This document shows positions 25,711 to 33,888 of a stretch of 64,000 nucleotides of DNA, one piece after another. The notes beneath the pieces were generated by a model. It was not told the origin of the DNA. It searched no databases and saw nothing but the letters and a program-made list of their open reading frames with translations. This stretch comes from Microbacterium thalli. GTDB taxonomy: Bacteria; Actinomycetota; Actinomycetes; Actinomycetales; Microbacteriaceae. The first letter of the stretch is position 1; every line of letters starts with the position of its first letter. The position numbers were made by a program, and so were the translations under genes. The stretch lies in contig NZ_JAQZCH010000001.1 of the NCBI RefSeq assembly GCF_028737325.1, positions 248,001-312,000 on the forward strand, in the 5' to 3' direction.

Positions 25711-26592
25711 CTACTCGGCCGTCCTCGGCATCGGCTGGGTGCGCAGCACGCGGCCGCGGCGCGATCCGACGATGCGGCACACCAGGTAGATCGCGAACGA
25801 GATGGTCGTGATGTACGGGCTCACGGGCAGTGTTCCGGCGACTGCCAGCAGGATGCCGCCGACGGCCGACACGACGCCGAACAGGGCAGCCAGCAGCGGC
25901 ACCGCGAGCGGACCGGTGGCGACCCGCACCGCGGCGGCGGCGGGCGTGACCAGCAGCGCCATGACGAGCAGCGCCCCGATGATGTGCACCGCGACGGCGA
26001 CGATCAGGCCCAGCAGCAGCATGAACCCGAGCGAGACGGCGACCGTCGGCACGCCGCGCGCCGCCGCCGACTGCGGGTCGAGCGAGTCGAACCGCAGCGG
26101 CCGCCAGATGAGCAGCAGCGCGATGAGCACGAACGCGCCGATCGCGATGAGCCAGCCCAGCTGACCCGACTGCACCGAGACGATCTGGCCGGTCAGCAGG
26201 CTGAACCGGTTGGCGCTGCGACCGTCGTAGAGCGACAGGAACAGGATGCCGAGCCCGAGGCCGAACGGCATGAGCACGCCGATGATCGAGTTGCGGTCGC
26301 GCGCTCGCGACCCCAGCCACCCGATGAGCGCCGCGGCGATGAGCGACCCCACGATCGACCCCGTGACCACGTCGACGCCGATGAGCAGCGCCGCCGCTGC
26401 GCCCGCGAACGACAGCTCGCTGATGCCGTGGACGGCGAAAGCCATGTCGCGCTGCAGCACGAAGACGCCGATGAGGCCGCCGACGAGGCCCAGCACCGCA
26501 CCGGCCCACACCGAGTTCTGCACGAGGGCGAGGATGTCGCCGTACACCGGCAACCCGCCGAACATCGCGTCCCAGACGTCCGCCCAGCTCAT
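25711..26592 (-). CDS. znuB: Zinc ABC transporter permease
   Basis: 293 residues, about eight membrane helices, ABC-3 (ZnuB/MntB) family. MAFAVHGISELSFAGAAAALLIGVDVVTGS is the coupling-loop region and HIIGALLVMALLVTPAAAAVRVA the conserved late block. It overlaps znuC by 4 bases (ATGA) and is followed by zur. The cognate binding protein is not in this operon; a znuA stands alone at 55-56 kb. Confidence 0.92.
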   Translation of the reverse strand: MSWADVWDAMFGGLPVYGDILALVQNSVWAGAVLGLVGGLIGVFVLQRDMAFAVHGISELSFAGAAAALLIGVDVVTGSIVGSLIAAALIGWLGSRARDRNSIIGVLMPFGLGLGILFLSLYDGRSANRFSLLTGQIVSVQSGQLGWLIAIGAFVLIALLLIWRPLRFDSLDPQSAAARGVPTVAVSLGFMLLLGLIVAVAVHIIGALLVMALLVTPAAAAVRVATGPLAVPLLAALFGVVSAVGGILLAVAGTLPVSPYITTISFAIYLVCRIVGSRRGRVLRTQPMPRTAE

Positions 26593-27392
26593 GCGTGCTC
26601 TCCGTGGTCGTGATGGTGGTGCGACGCGTCGGCGTCGGGGGCGCCGACGACGACGAGCCGGTCGCCCGCGCTCAGCACGAACACCGGAGCCCCGTAGAGG
26701 TCGGTGAGCACCGGCGACGTCAGGACCTCGGACGGGGTGCCGAGCGTGAAGCGGCCGTTCGCGATGTAGAGGATGCGGTCGACCTTGTCGAGCACCGGAT
26801 TGATGTCGTGGGTGACGAGCAGAACGGCGGCGCCCGTGCGGCGGTGCGCGTCGATGAGACCCACGACGGCCTGCTGATTGGCCAGGTCGAGGCTCGTCAG
26901 CGGCTCATCGCAGAGCAGCAGCTTCGGGTCGTCGGCGAGCGCCTGACCCACGCGCAGCCGCTGCTGCTCGCCGCCCGAGAGCACGCCCACCGGTCGGTCG
27001 GCGAACGACTCCGCCCCGACATCGGTGATGAGGCGGTCGATGCGCTCGCGGTCGCGGCGGCGCGGCAGCGGCAGCCCGAAGCGGTGGCCGTCGACGCCGA
27101 GCGCGACGAGGTCGCGGGCGCGCAGGGCCGTGTCGCGGGGCAGCGGACGCGCCTGCGGCAGGTAGCCGATCGCCCGGTTGCCGGGCCGGCGCACGGGACG
27201 GCCGAGCGCGGTGATCGACCCCTCGCTCAACGGCTCGAGGCCGAGGATGGCGCGCAGCAGTGTCGTCTTGCCCGAACCACTGGGCCCGAGCACGGCGATG
27301 AGCTCGCCGGGTGCGACGTCGAGGTCGAGTCCGCTCCACAGTTCCCGTCCGGAACGGCGCAGCGCGGCACCACGGATCTCGAGCAGGCTCAC
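26589..27392 (-). CDS. znuC: Zinc ABC transporter ATPase with His-rich tail
   Basis: 267 residues. Walker A GPSGSGKTT is near residue 35, the ABC signature LSGGEQQRL near 147, Walker B LLLCDEPL near 167 and the H-loop VTHD near 202. The last 12 residues (SHHHHDHGEHA) are a histidine tail, unusual for the ATPase and able to bind zinc. The start is GTG 27392, the only in-frame start before SLLEIRGAAL. It is the first gene of a seven-gene operon reading towards 21.3 kb, divergent from flagellin. Confidence 0.9.
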   Translation of the reverse strand: MSLLEIRGAALRRSGRELWSGLDLDVAPGELIAVLGPSGSGKTTLLRAILGLEPLSEGSITALGRPVRRPGNRAIGYLPQARPLPRDTALRARDLVALGVDGHRFGLPLPRRRDRERIDRLITDVGAESFADRPVGVLSGGEQQRLRVGQALADDPKLLLCDEPLTSLDLANQQAVVGLIDAHRRTGAAVLLVTHDINPVLDKVDRILYIANGRFTLGTPSEVLTSPVLTDLYGAPVFVLSAGDRLVVVGAPDADASHHHHDHGEHA

Positions 27393-27410
27393 CGGGTCAG
27401 CGTACCCGCC

Positions 27411-27436
27411 TAACGGATCGCGACGAGCGGCCGATA
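27411..27436 (+). promoter_or_regulatory. FliA (sigma-28) promoter of the flagellin gene
   Basis: TAAC (27411-27414), 15 bases, GCCGATA (27430-27436). This matches the sigma-28 pattern TAAA-N15-GCCGATAA. Transcription would begin near 27443, just before the leader hairpins. Confidence 0.85.
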
Positions 27437-27446
27437 GAGGCATCCA

Positions 27447-27509
27447 GGAGTCCACGGACGGACTCCGGGAGCCCAGGACGGGCTTCCGCTCATCCCAATC
27501 CACGGAGGA
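27447..27509 (+). promoter_or_regulatory. CsrA-binding leader of flagellin mRNA (two GGA-loop hairpins plus SD)
   Basis: Hairpin 1: GGAGTCC (27447-27453), loop ACGGAC, GGACTCC (27460-27466). Hairpin 2: arms 27467-27474 and 27480-27487 (one G-U pair), loop AGGAC. The Shine-Dalgarno itself reads ACGGAGGA (27502-27509). CsrA recognises ANGGA in hairpin loops, and a GGA at the SD allows translational blocking as known for B. subtilis hag. fliW and csrA are in the same locus. Binding is inferred. Confidence 0.7.
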
Positions 27510-27516
27510 ATGAATC

Positions 27517-28362
27517 ATGGGAATGCAGATCGCCACCAACGTGGGCGCACTCAACGCCTACCGCAACCTGTCCAGCACGCAGAACGACGTGTCGAAGTCG
27601 CTCGAGAAGCTCTCGAGCGGTCTGCGCATCAACCGCGCTGCGGACGACGCCGCCGGCCTCGCCATCTCGGAGGGCCTGAAGTCGCAGGTCAACGGGCTGA
27701 ACGTGGCTGCGCGCAACGCCCAGGACGGCATCTCGGTCATCCAGACCGCGGAAGGCGCCCTGACGGAGGTCCACTCGATCCTCCAGCGCATGCGCGACCT
27801 GGCCGTCCAGGCGGGCAACGACTCGAACAACGCCGACTCGCGCACCGCGATCACCACGGAGGCCACGCAGCTGACCGCCGAGCTGACCCGCATCAGCACG
27901 TCGACGAACTTCAACGGCATCAAGCTGCTCGACGGCTCCGCAGGCGCCGACGGCGACGGCGTGCTGTCGTTCCAGATCGGTGCGGACGGCTCGGCGGACA
28001 ACCGCCTGACCGTCGACCTCGGCGCCGCGAACGTCACCGATGTCGTCACCGGTCTGGGCACGCTCGACTTCAGCTCGGCGGAAGGGGCCGCAGCCGCGGT
28101 CACCGCGATCAACACGCAGATCACCGCTGTGTCGACGGGTCGCTCCGAGCTCGGTGCGGCGCAGAACCGCTTCGAGTCGGCCATCAACAGCCTGAACGTG
28201 TCGGCGGAGAACCTGTCGGCTGCCAACAGCCGCATCCGCGACACCGACATGGCCGCCGAGATGGTCAAGTACACGGCCGCGAACATCCTGTCGCAGGCCG
28301 GCACGGCCATGCTCGCACAGGCGAACCAGGCCAACCAGGGCGTGCTGCAGCTGCTGCGGTAA
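27517..28362 (+). CDS. fliC: Flagellin
   Basis: 281 residues, the filament subunit. The N-terminal D0/D1 domain has [45 protein letters not shown], and the C-terminal domain has [34 protein letters not shown] and LLR at the end. The central D2/D3 domains are almost absent (about 70 residues), giving a short, smooth filament subunit. ATG 27517 follows GGAGG by 8-10 bases. The leader has sigma-28 and CsrA signals, and the gene ends in a strong terminator, so it is monocistronic and highly expressed. Confidence 0.97.
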   Translation: MGMQIATNVGALNAYRNLSSTQNDVSKSLEKLSSGLRINRAADDAAGLAISEGLKSQVNGLNVAARNAQDGISVIQTAEGALTEVHSILQRMRDLAVQAGNDSNNADSRTAITTEATQLTAELTRISTSTNFNGIKLLDGSAGADGDGVLSFQIGADGSADNRLTVDLGAANVTDVVTGLGTLDFSSAEGAAAAVTAINTQITAVSTGRSELGAAQNRFESAINSLNVSAENLSAANSRIRDTDMAAEMVKYTAANILSQAGTAMLAQANQANQGVLQLLR

Positions 28363-28370
28363 GTCTCGCG

Positions 28371-28416
28371 ACGGTGGGTCCCGTGTCGCCTCGACGCGGG
28401 ACCCATCGCCGTCACG
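28371..28416 (+). terminator. Flagellin terminator
   Basis: Stem arms 28371-28386 and 28398-28416, core TGGGTCCCG paired with CGGGACCCA and an outer GACGG/CCGTC extension, beginning 9 bases after the fliC stop. Confidence 0.8.
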
Positions 28417-28462
28417 GGCGGCCCTGAGGAATCCGATCCCGAACCAGACCACGAGGACCTCG

Positions 28463-29542
28463 ATGACATCCCCCCAGCCCCTCTCGCCCGGCCTCGCGTT
28501 CCTCTGGGAGCGCGCCCGCCGGGTCGACGTCGCCGCCCTCGTCGGACGCGCGCGCCAGGCCGCCGCCCGCCACGGGCGCAGCACCCCGGCGGTCGTGCTC
28601 GACATGCTGTGGCAGGCGGGCTTCCGCGGGGTGGGGTTCCAGGACTACGTCGACTACGACTTCGCGATGCTCACGTCGGCCGAGCGCTCGACGTACATGA
28701 CGAGCCCGGTGTCGCACCGGCTCGCGCTGCAGTTCGACGACCCCGCGTACCGCCACCTGTTCCACGACAAGGTCGCGTTCAACCGCACCTTCGACGAGCA
28801 CCTGCAGCGGGACTGGATGGTCGTCGCCCCGGGCAACGCGACCGAGCTGCGGCGCTTCGCCGAGCGGCACGGCACGATCGTGACGAAGGAGCCGCTCGGG
28901 CGCGCGGGACTCGGTGTCCATCGCTACCACGCGACCGAGGTGACCGACTGGAGCCGCTTCCACCGCGGGCTGCTCGAGCGGGGCGAGACGCTCGTCGAAG
29001 AGGTCATCCGTCAGCACGACGACCTCGCCGCGCTGTGCGCGGGAACGGTCAACACCACGCGCGTGACGACCTACTTCGACGGTCAGCGCACCCACGTCCT
29101 GGCCATGGCGCAGAAGTTCGGCCGCGGCGCCGTCAGCGACCAGAACGCCTTCGGCGGCTTCTACGCCATGCTCGACGAGAGTGGCCGTGCCACGGGCGAC
29201 GGCTACGACTCGAACGACCGCGTCTACGAGGCGCACCCCGACAGCGGCATCCGCATCGCCGACTTCCGCCTGCCGATGCTCGACGATGTCGTCGCGTTCG
29301 TCGACCGCCTGGCCCGCGTCGTGCCGCAGGTGCGGTACGTCGGGTGGGACATCGCCGTCTCGCCGACCGGCCCCGTGCTCGTCGAGGGCAACTGGGCGGC
29401 AGGCGTGTACGAGAACAAGCCGAGCGCGACGGGCATCCGCACCGGTCACAAGCCGCGTTACCTCGCCGCCATCGCGGCGACCGATGCGACGCCGCGCACG
29501 CTGCCCGCGACCGAGGCCGCAACCGAGACCGCGGCCGCCTGA
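28463..29542 (+). CDS. ATP-grasp enzyme of the sugar-transfer-associated type, inside the flagellar locus
   Basis: 359 residues. Features of an ATP-grasp ligase are visible: the KVAFNRTFDEHLQRDW substrate/entry region near 110, the nucleotide-binding strand TIVTKEPLGRAGLGVH near 140, the central VEEVIRQHDDLAAL near 178, NTTRVTTYFDG near 195, and the terminal metal-binding VLVEGNW near 308. It resembles ATPgrasp_ST proteins that accompany sugar-nucleotide or polysaccharide genes. It lies 100 bases after flagellin, behind the terminator, with GAGGA before ATG 28463. A role in modifying flagellin or a surface polymer is suggested only by position. Confidence 0.7.
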   Translation: MTSPQPLSPGLAFLWERARRVDVAALVGRARQAAARHGRSTPAVVLDMLWQAGFRGVGFQDYVDYDFAMLTSAERSTYMTSPVSHRLALQFDDPAYRHLFHDKVAFNRTFDEHLQRDWMVVAPGNATELRRFAERHGTIVTKEPLGRAGLGVHRYHATEVTDWSRFHRGLLERGETLVEEVIRQHDDLAALCAGTVNTTRVTTYFDGQRTHVLAMAQKFGRGAVSDQNAFGGFYAMLDESGRATGDGYDSNDRVYEAHPDSGIRIADFRLPMLDDVVAFVDRLARVVPQVRYVGWDIAVSPTGPVLVEGNWAAGVYENKPSATGIRTGHKPRYLAAIAATDATPRTLPATEAATETAAA

Positions 29543-29562
29543 GGCGCGGCCCGCCGGCCGGG

Positions 29563-29955
29563 TCAGCCCAGGAGCGCCCGCACCGGCAGGTCCTGCCCCT
29601 CGAGGATGACCTGGGCGGCGACGCCCGTGCGCCGGTTGACCACGACGGGGGCCAGCAGGTTGACCCCGATCCCCTCGTCGGTCATCCGCGCGACGACGAA
29701 CACCTGCGCCTCGGTGGGTTCCGTCAGCGCGAGCGCGTCGACGTGCGCGTCCGAGAGCACCGGCGCGTAGTCCGACACGACCGCCGCGGGGTCGACGAGG
29801 TAGAGCCGGGTGTCGGCGTCGCCGACCGCCGTCATCGCGTGGAGACCGCCCGCTGCGTCGATCGTCTCGAGCGAGAAGGCGGTGTGCGGGGCCAGGCCCG
29901 GCGGCGGGGCGATGAACGACAGGACGGATGCCGCCGGCGCGGCCGCGTCGCTCAC
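29563..29955 (-). CDS. fliW: Flagellar assembly factor FliW (CsrA antagonist, flagellin-binding)
   Basis: 130 residues. FIAPPPGLAPHTAFSLETID near the start and GIGVNLLAPVVVNRRTGVAAQVIL near the end are FliW blocks. FliW is known to bind either flagellin or CsrA. When free of flagellin it removes CsrA from the flagellin leader. Both partners are in this locus. GTG 29955 overlaps the flgL stop (GTGA). Last gene of flgN-flgK-flgL-fliW. Confidence 0.93.
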   Translation of the reverse strand: MSDAAAPAASVLSFIAPPPGLAPHTAFSLETIDAAGGLHAMTAVGDADTRLYLVDPAAVVSDYAPVLSDAHVDALALTEPTEAQVFVVARMTDEGIGVNLLAPVVVNRRTGVAAQVILEGQDLPVRALLG

Positions 29956-30833
29956 GAGAGGAAGTCCATGAGCGTCGGCTGCATGACCCGCGCGGTCACG
30001 GCGAGCGCGGACTGGTACACGAGCTCCTGCGACTTGAGCGCGACGAGCACCTCGACGGTGTCGACGTCTTCGACGGCCGCACGCTGGGCCTCGAGTGACA
30101 CGGTGGCGTCGGCGGCCGCCTCTTTCGCTCGCATGATCTGATTCTGCCTCGCCCCCACCGTGCCCTGCACCCCCAGCATGCTGTCGAGCCGCTGGTCGAT
30201 CTCGGTCAGCCGCGAACCGACGTCGACGCCCGCGCGCAGGTCCGACACGATCGCCCCGACGAGGGCGAACACCGAGTCATCGCCCGAGCCGAACACCTCG
30301 GCGCCGTTCGCGTCGACACGCACCGCCTCGCCGTCCGAGACGCGTCGCCGCACCTCGCCGCCCGCGACGCCGGCGAACGTGAAGTCCGGCGCGAACGCTC
30401 GCCCCTCCGACGTGCCGGCGAACACCGAACGCCCGAGCAGGGTCGTGTTGGCCTGGGCCAGCAGCTCCTCGGCGATGCCCTCGAGCTCGACGGCGATGGC
30501 CTCGCGCGAAGCGCTGTCGAGGGCGCCCGAGTTCGCGCCGCGCGTCGTCAGGTCGCGGGCGCGTCCGAGCAGCGCCGTCGACGCCGAGATCGCACTGTCG
30601 ATCGTCGTGACCCACGCCAGACCGTCGTCGATGTTGCGCGCGTACTGGTCGTTGCGGCGCTGCGCGGCGTGCAGGTCGAGAGCTGCCGCCGCGGCGGCGG
30701 GATCGTCCGACGGTGCGAGGAAGGCCCGCTGCGACGTCGCCTGGCTCTGCAGCCGCGACAGGTCGTTCAGGCCGCCCTGGAGGTTGCGCATCGCCATCTG
30801 CGCGAGGCTCTGCGAGGTCACTCGGGTGATCAT
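29952..30833 (-). CDS. flgL: Flagellar hook-associated protein 3 (hook-filament junction)
   Basis: 293 residues. The N-terminal flagellin-like helix (MITRVTSQSLAQMAMRNLQGGLNDLSRLQSQATSQRAFLAPSDDPAAAA) and the C-terminal helix (VEVLVALKSQELVYQSALAVTARVMQPTLMDFL) bracket a short central domain. Exported and placed distal to FlgK. ATG 30833 is preferred over an upstream ATG at 30896 because GGAG lies 5 bases before it and the conserved N-terminus begins there. Confidence 0.95.
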   Translation of the reverse strand: MITRVTSQSLAQMAMRNLQGGLNDLSRLQSQATSQRAFLAPSDDPAAAAAALDLHAAQRRNDQYARNIDDGLAWVTTIDSAISASTALLGRARDLTTRGANSGALDSASREAIAVELEGIAEELLAQANTTLLGRSVFAGTSEGRAFAPDFTFAGVAGGEVRRRVSDGEAVRVDANGAEVFGSGDDSVFALVGAIVSDLRAGVDVGSRLTEIDQRLDSMLGVQGTVGARQNQIMRAKEAAADATVSLEAQRAAVEDVDTVEVLVALKSQELVYQSALAVTARVMQPTLMDFLS

Positions 30834-30846
30834 GGCGCTCCCGGGA

Positions 30847-32244
30847 TCAGCGGCCGACGAGGCCGGTGCGGTTGATGAGGACGTCGAGGGCTTCATCGAC
30901 GGCGGTGAGCACGCGGGCGGCCGCCTGATACGCCGTCTGGTAGGTCAGCAGACTCATCGTCTCCTCGTCGTTGTCGACGCCGGCCACCGACTGCTGCGCG
31001 GCGACGGCGGCGACCGCGGTGGTCTCGGCGCGGGCTGCCCGGCCGGCCTCGGCCGCCGTGGCGACCGCCAGCCGCGACACGACGTCGCGCCACACGACAT
31101 CCGGTCCGTCGGAGCGCTTGCCGATGCCCGACAGCGCGTCGGCGTTGCTGCCGTCGAGGGCGCCGGCGGCCGGCGCCCCGATCGCGAGCTCGTCGCGGCT
31201 GGTCGGGATGACGCTGAGCCCGAGGGCTGCGGGAACGCCCGCCGCACGCGCGAAGAAGTCGCCCCCGGCGGCGCCCGCCGCCGTCGCCCCGGCGCGGTGC
31301 TGCGCGTTGACGGTGTCGGCGAGCGAGGTGGCGAGCGCGTTGTACGACTCGGCCAGGCCCGCGAGAGGGCCACCGGCGTCGGCCGGCGCCAGCAGCGACA
31401 GCGCGCCGGCGAGCTCGCCGCTCGCGACGCCGACGGGCGGGCCGCCCGCGGGCCGCCAAGCGACGGTCACGGCGTCGTCCGTGCCGACGGCGCTCGGACC
31501 GGTGACCTCGAGAGTGCGTGCCTGCGAGCCCGAGACGAGCGCGTTGCCGTCCACGCGCAGGGTCATGGTGCCGTCGGTCTCGACCGTGCCGACGGCACCG
31601 GCGAGGCGCGAGACGGTCTGCGCAAGCAGGTTCCGGCGGTCGACGAGCTCGTTGACGGGGGTGCCGGATGCCGTGGCCTCGCGGATCGTGCCGTTGAGAT
31701 CGGCGATCTCGATGGCGGCGGCGTTGATCTGGTCGACGACACGGTCGGCGCTCGCGCGCGTCGACGCCCACTGCTGCGCGACGGCACGGTAGCCGTCGCC
31801 GATGCGTGCGGCGATGGTCTCACCCCGCGTCAGCACCGCGGCCGCGGCGGCGGTGGAGTCGGGGGCGTTCGAGAGGTCCTGCCACGCCGTCCACAGCTGC
31901 GAGAGCTGGTCGGCGATGCCGTTCTTCGTCGGCTCGGCGAGGGCGGCCTCCGCGGCCGCGGTCGCCGTGGCGCGAGTGGACCAGTAACCGGATGCCGCGA
32001 GGGTGTCGCGCACGCGTGCGTCGAGCACGGCGTCGCCGAGGCGGGCGATGCCGTCGACCGACACGCCCTGTCCGACGCTCGCGCGCCCCGGCGTGGCGAC
32101 GCCGCCGACGGCCGAGGTCTCGAGGCGCTGACGCGTGTAGCCGGGTGTCAGCTGGTTGGCGACGTTCTGTCCCGCCAGGTCCATGCCGCGGCGCGCCGCG
32201 GCCAGGGCGCTCGCGGCGGTCCCCACCCCACTGAATGTCGACAT
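30847..32244 (-). CDS. flgK: Flagellar hook-associated protein 1
   Basis: 465 residues. The N-terminal rod/hook signature is STFSGVGTAASALAAARRGMDLAGQNVANQLTPGYTRQRL, and the C-terminal block ends in DEETMSLLTYQTAYQAAARVLTAVDEALDVLINRTGLVGR, diagnostic for FlgK. It forms the junction adjoining the hook. The SD GAGAGGA is 5 bases before ATG 32244. It is preceded 9 bases upstream by its export chaperone FlgN and followed 13 bases later by flgL. Confidence 0.96.
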   Translation of the reverse strand: MSTFSGVGTAASALAAARRGMDLAGQNVANQLTPGYTRQRLETSAVGGVATPGRASVGQGVSVDGIARLGDAVLDARVRDTLAASGYWSTRATATAAAEAALAEPTKNGIADQLSQLWTAWQDLSNAPDSTAAAAAVLTRGETIAARIGDGYRAVAQQWASTRASADRVVDQINAAAIEIADLNGTIREATASGTPVNELVDRRNLLAQTVSRLAGAVGTVETDGTMTLRVDGNALVSGSQARTLEVTGPSAVGTDDAVTVAWRPAGGPPVGVASGELAGALSLLAPADAGGPLAGLAESYNALATSLADTVNAQHRAGATAAGAAGGDFFARAAGVPAALGLSVIPTSRDELAIGAPAAGALDGSNADALSGIGKRSDGPDVVWRDVVSRLAVATAAEAGRAARAETTAVAAVAAQQSVAGVDNDEETMSLLTYQTAYQAAARVLTAVDEALDVLINRTGLVGR

Positions 32245-32253
32245 GCGGTCCTC

Positions 32254-32736
32254 TCAGATCTCCCGGTCGACGATGCGGGCGGTGTCCTCGCGCACCCGTC
32301 CGCCGCCGGTGGTGTACTCGCCCGTGCTCGCCTCGAGTCCGGCGAGGGTCTCGTCGACCGCCCGGCTCGCGGCGCGCAGATGCGTCTCGTTCGCGTCCTT
32401 CAACTGCGACACCTCGGCCATGCGCTCGGTCAGCGCGATGCGGTGCTCGGCGAAGACGTCGCGCCAGGTTCCGGTCGGTGCGGCGTCGAGCAGCTGCGCG
32501 AGCGTCGTGGCATCGGGCATGCCCCACTCCCGCGCGACCGCTGCGACTTCCACGTCGCGTCCGAGACCCGACTCGCGCAGCTGTTCGAGCACCCGCTCGA
32601 TCTCGCGCGACGCGAGGTGGATCCAGCGGGTGTTGCCCGCCTCGAGCAGCAGGCGCTGCTCCTCGAGCTTGAAGATCAGCAGCTCCAAAAGCTCGCGCTC
32701 GCGCCACAACTGCATGGACAGCTCGTTTGCTCCCAA
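32254..32736 (-). CDS. flgN: FlgN-type export chaperone for FlgK/FlgL
   Basis: 160 residues, mostly helical, with the FlgN-like LWRERELLELLIFKLEEQRLLLEAGNTRWI N-terminal helices and heptad-rich remainder. It keeps hook-associated proteins soluble before secretion. Start TTG 32736 is chosen because GAGGAGGGGG lies 6-8 bases upstream; the ATG at 32790 would leave almost no leader after the sigma-28 site at 32823-32829. First gene of the flgN-flgK-flgL-fliW operon. Confidence 0.85.
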   Translation of the reverse strand: MGANELSMQLWRERELLELLIFKLEEQRLLLEAGNTRWIHLASREIERVLEQLRESGLGRDVEVAAVAREWGMPDATTLAQLLDAAPTGTWRDVFAEHRIALTERMAEVSQLKDANETHLRAASRAVDETLAGLEASTGEYTTGGGRVREDTARIVDREI

Positions 32737-32822
32737 GGTGTTCCCCCTCCTCGAGCAGCCCCCATGGACCGCATCGAACGGCTCGCTCATCGACGAACTG
32801 TTCCGAAGCGATCTTCCTCGTC

Positions 32823-32848
32823 TATCGGCAGGAACGACAGTGCGGTTA
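32823..32848 (-). promoter_or_regulatory. FliA promoter of flgN-flgK-flgL-fliW
   Basis: On the minus strand TAAC (32848-32845), 15 bases, GCCGATA (32829-32823), with the same spacing as the other five sites. The expected start of transcription is near 32815, giving a leader of about 80 bases before the TTG of flgN. Confidence 0.85.
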
Positions 32849-32969
32849 TGCGGGCCCTGAGTTTTGCATGAGATTCCTCTCATTTTGCCTATGATGGCAA
32901 TCAGCCGGTGTGACGGCTCCTGCGAATTCGGGCCGCAGGGGTGAGCGCACGCCACGAAAGAGGCCTCCC

Positions 32970-33776
32970 TTGCACATCCTCGGCCACGCGGAACGCAATC
33001 AACTCATCGAAGAGAACCTTCCCCTGGTGGGCTATCTGGCGCGCGACCTGCATTCGCGCGCGACGCACGTGCCGCTCGAGGAGCTGGCCTCCGTCGGCGC
33101 TCTCGCCCTGGTCACCGCCGCCGACGCCTTCGACCCCGCGCTCGGCGTGCCCTTCGGCGCGTACGCCCGGCGCCGCATCCTCGGCGCGTTCGCCGACGAG
33201 ATGCGCTCGATGGATTGGGCGTCGCGCGGCATCCGCAAGCGCATCAAGGAGACCACCGCGATCCGCGACACCCTGACGGCGCGACTGGGCCGCAGCGCCA
33301 CCGCCGACGAGATCGCCGAGACGATGGGCCTGCCCCGCACCGCGGTCGTCGAAGCCCTCGACGACGCGGCGCGCACCGTCACGAGCCTCGACGACGCGTC
33401 GGTGCTCGAGATGCCGAGCGCCATGACCCTGCCCGACGAGGCGGCGGTGCTCCGTGAGCGGCGCGACGTCCTCGAGCGCGCGGTCGCGGCCCTCCCGCCG
33501 CGCATGCGCGCCATCGTGCAAGCCGTCTACATCGACGAGCGCCCCGTCAAAGAGATCGCCGCCGAGCTCGGCGTCTCGCACTCCGCCGTCTCGCAGCAGC
33601 GCGCCGAGGCGATCCGACTGCTGCGCGATGCGCTCGAGCGCTTCGCCGCCGAGGAGGCCTTCGAACCCGTCTCCCGCGTCTCGGTCGAGACCCGCGAGGC
33701 GTACTTCACCCGGATCACCGCGATGCTCCCGCGCGGCGGACGAGGCATGACGCCCGCCGCATCCCTCCCGATCTGA
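32970..33776 (+). CDS. fliA: Flagellar sigma factor (FliA/WhiG-type sigma-28)
   Basis: 268 residues. Region 2: ENLPLVGYLARDLHSRATHVPLEELASVGALALVTAADAFDP...PFGAYARRRILGAFADEMRSMDW. Region 3: LTARLGRSATADEIAETMGL. Region 4: PPRMRAIVQAVYIDERPVKEIAAELGVSHSAVSQQRAEAIRLLRDAL. It lacks region 1.1, as sigma-28 does. TTG 32970 is the start because AAAGAGG ends 6 bases before it. A TATGAT at 32890-32895 may be the -10. It probably recognises the six TAAC-N15-GCCGATA boxes of this locus. No anti-sigma FlgM gene is seen. Confidence 0.93.
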   Translation: MHILGHAERNQLIEENLPLVGYLARDLHSRATHVPLEELASVGALALVTAADAFDPALGVPFGAYARRRILGAFADEMRSMDWASRGIRKRIKETTAIRDTLTARLGRSATADEIAETMGLPRTAVVEALDDAARTVTSLDDASVLEMPSAMTLPDEAAVLRERRDVLERAVAALPPRMRAIVQAVYIDERPVKEIAAELGVSHSAVSQQRAEAIRLLRDALERFAAEEAFEPVSRVSVETREAYFTRITAMLPRGGRGMTPAASLPI

Positions 33777-33810
33777 CGCCCCGAACGGGCCCGGAACGAG
33801 CCTCGCGGCC

Positions 33811-33836
33811 TAACGCGCGACCGCGGCGTGCCGATA
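33811..33836 (+). promoter_or_regulatory. FliA promoter of fliD-fliS
   Basis: TAAC (33811-33814), 15 bases, GCCGATA (33830-33836), 52 bases before the fliD ATG. Confidence 0.85.
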
Positions 33837-33888
33837 GACCCTGCCGACGGCGGGTGCTTCCGCTGCACGACGACGACAGGACGGGCGC

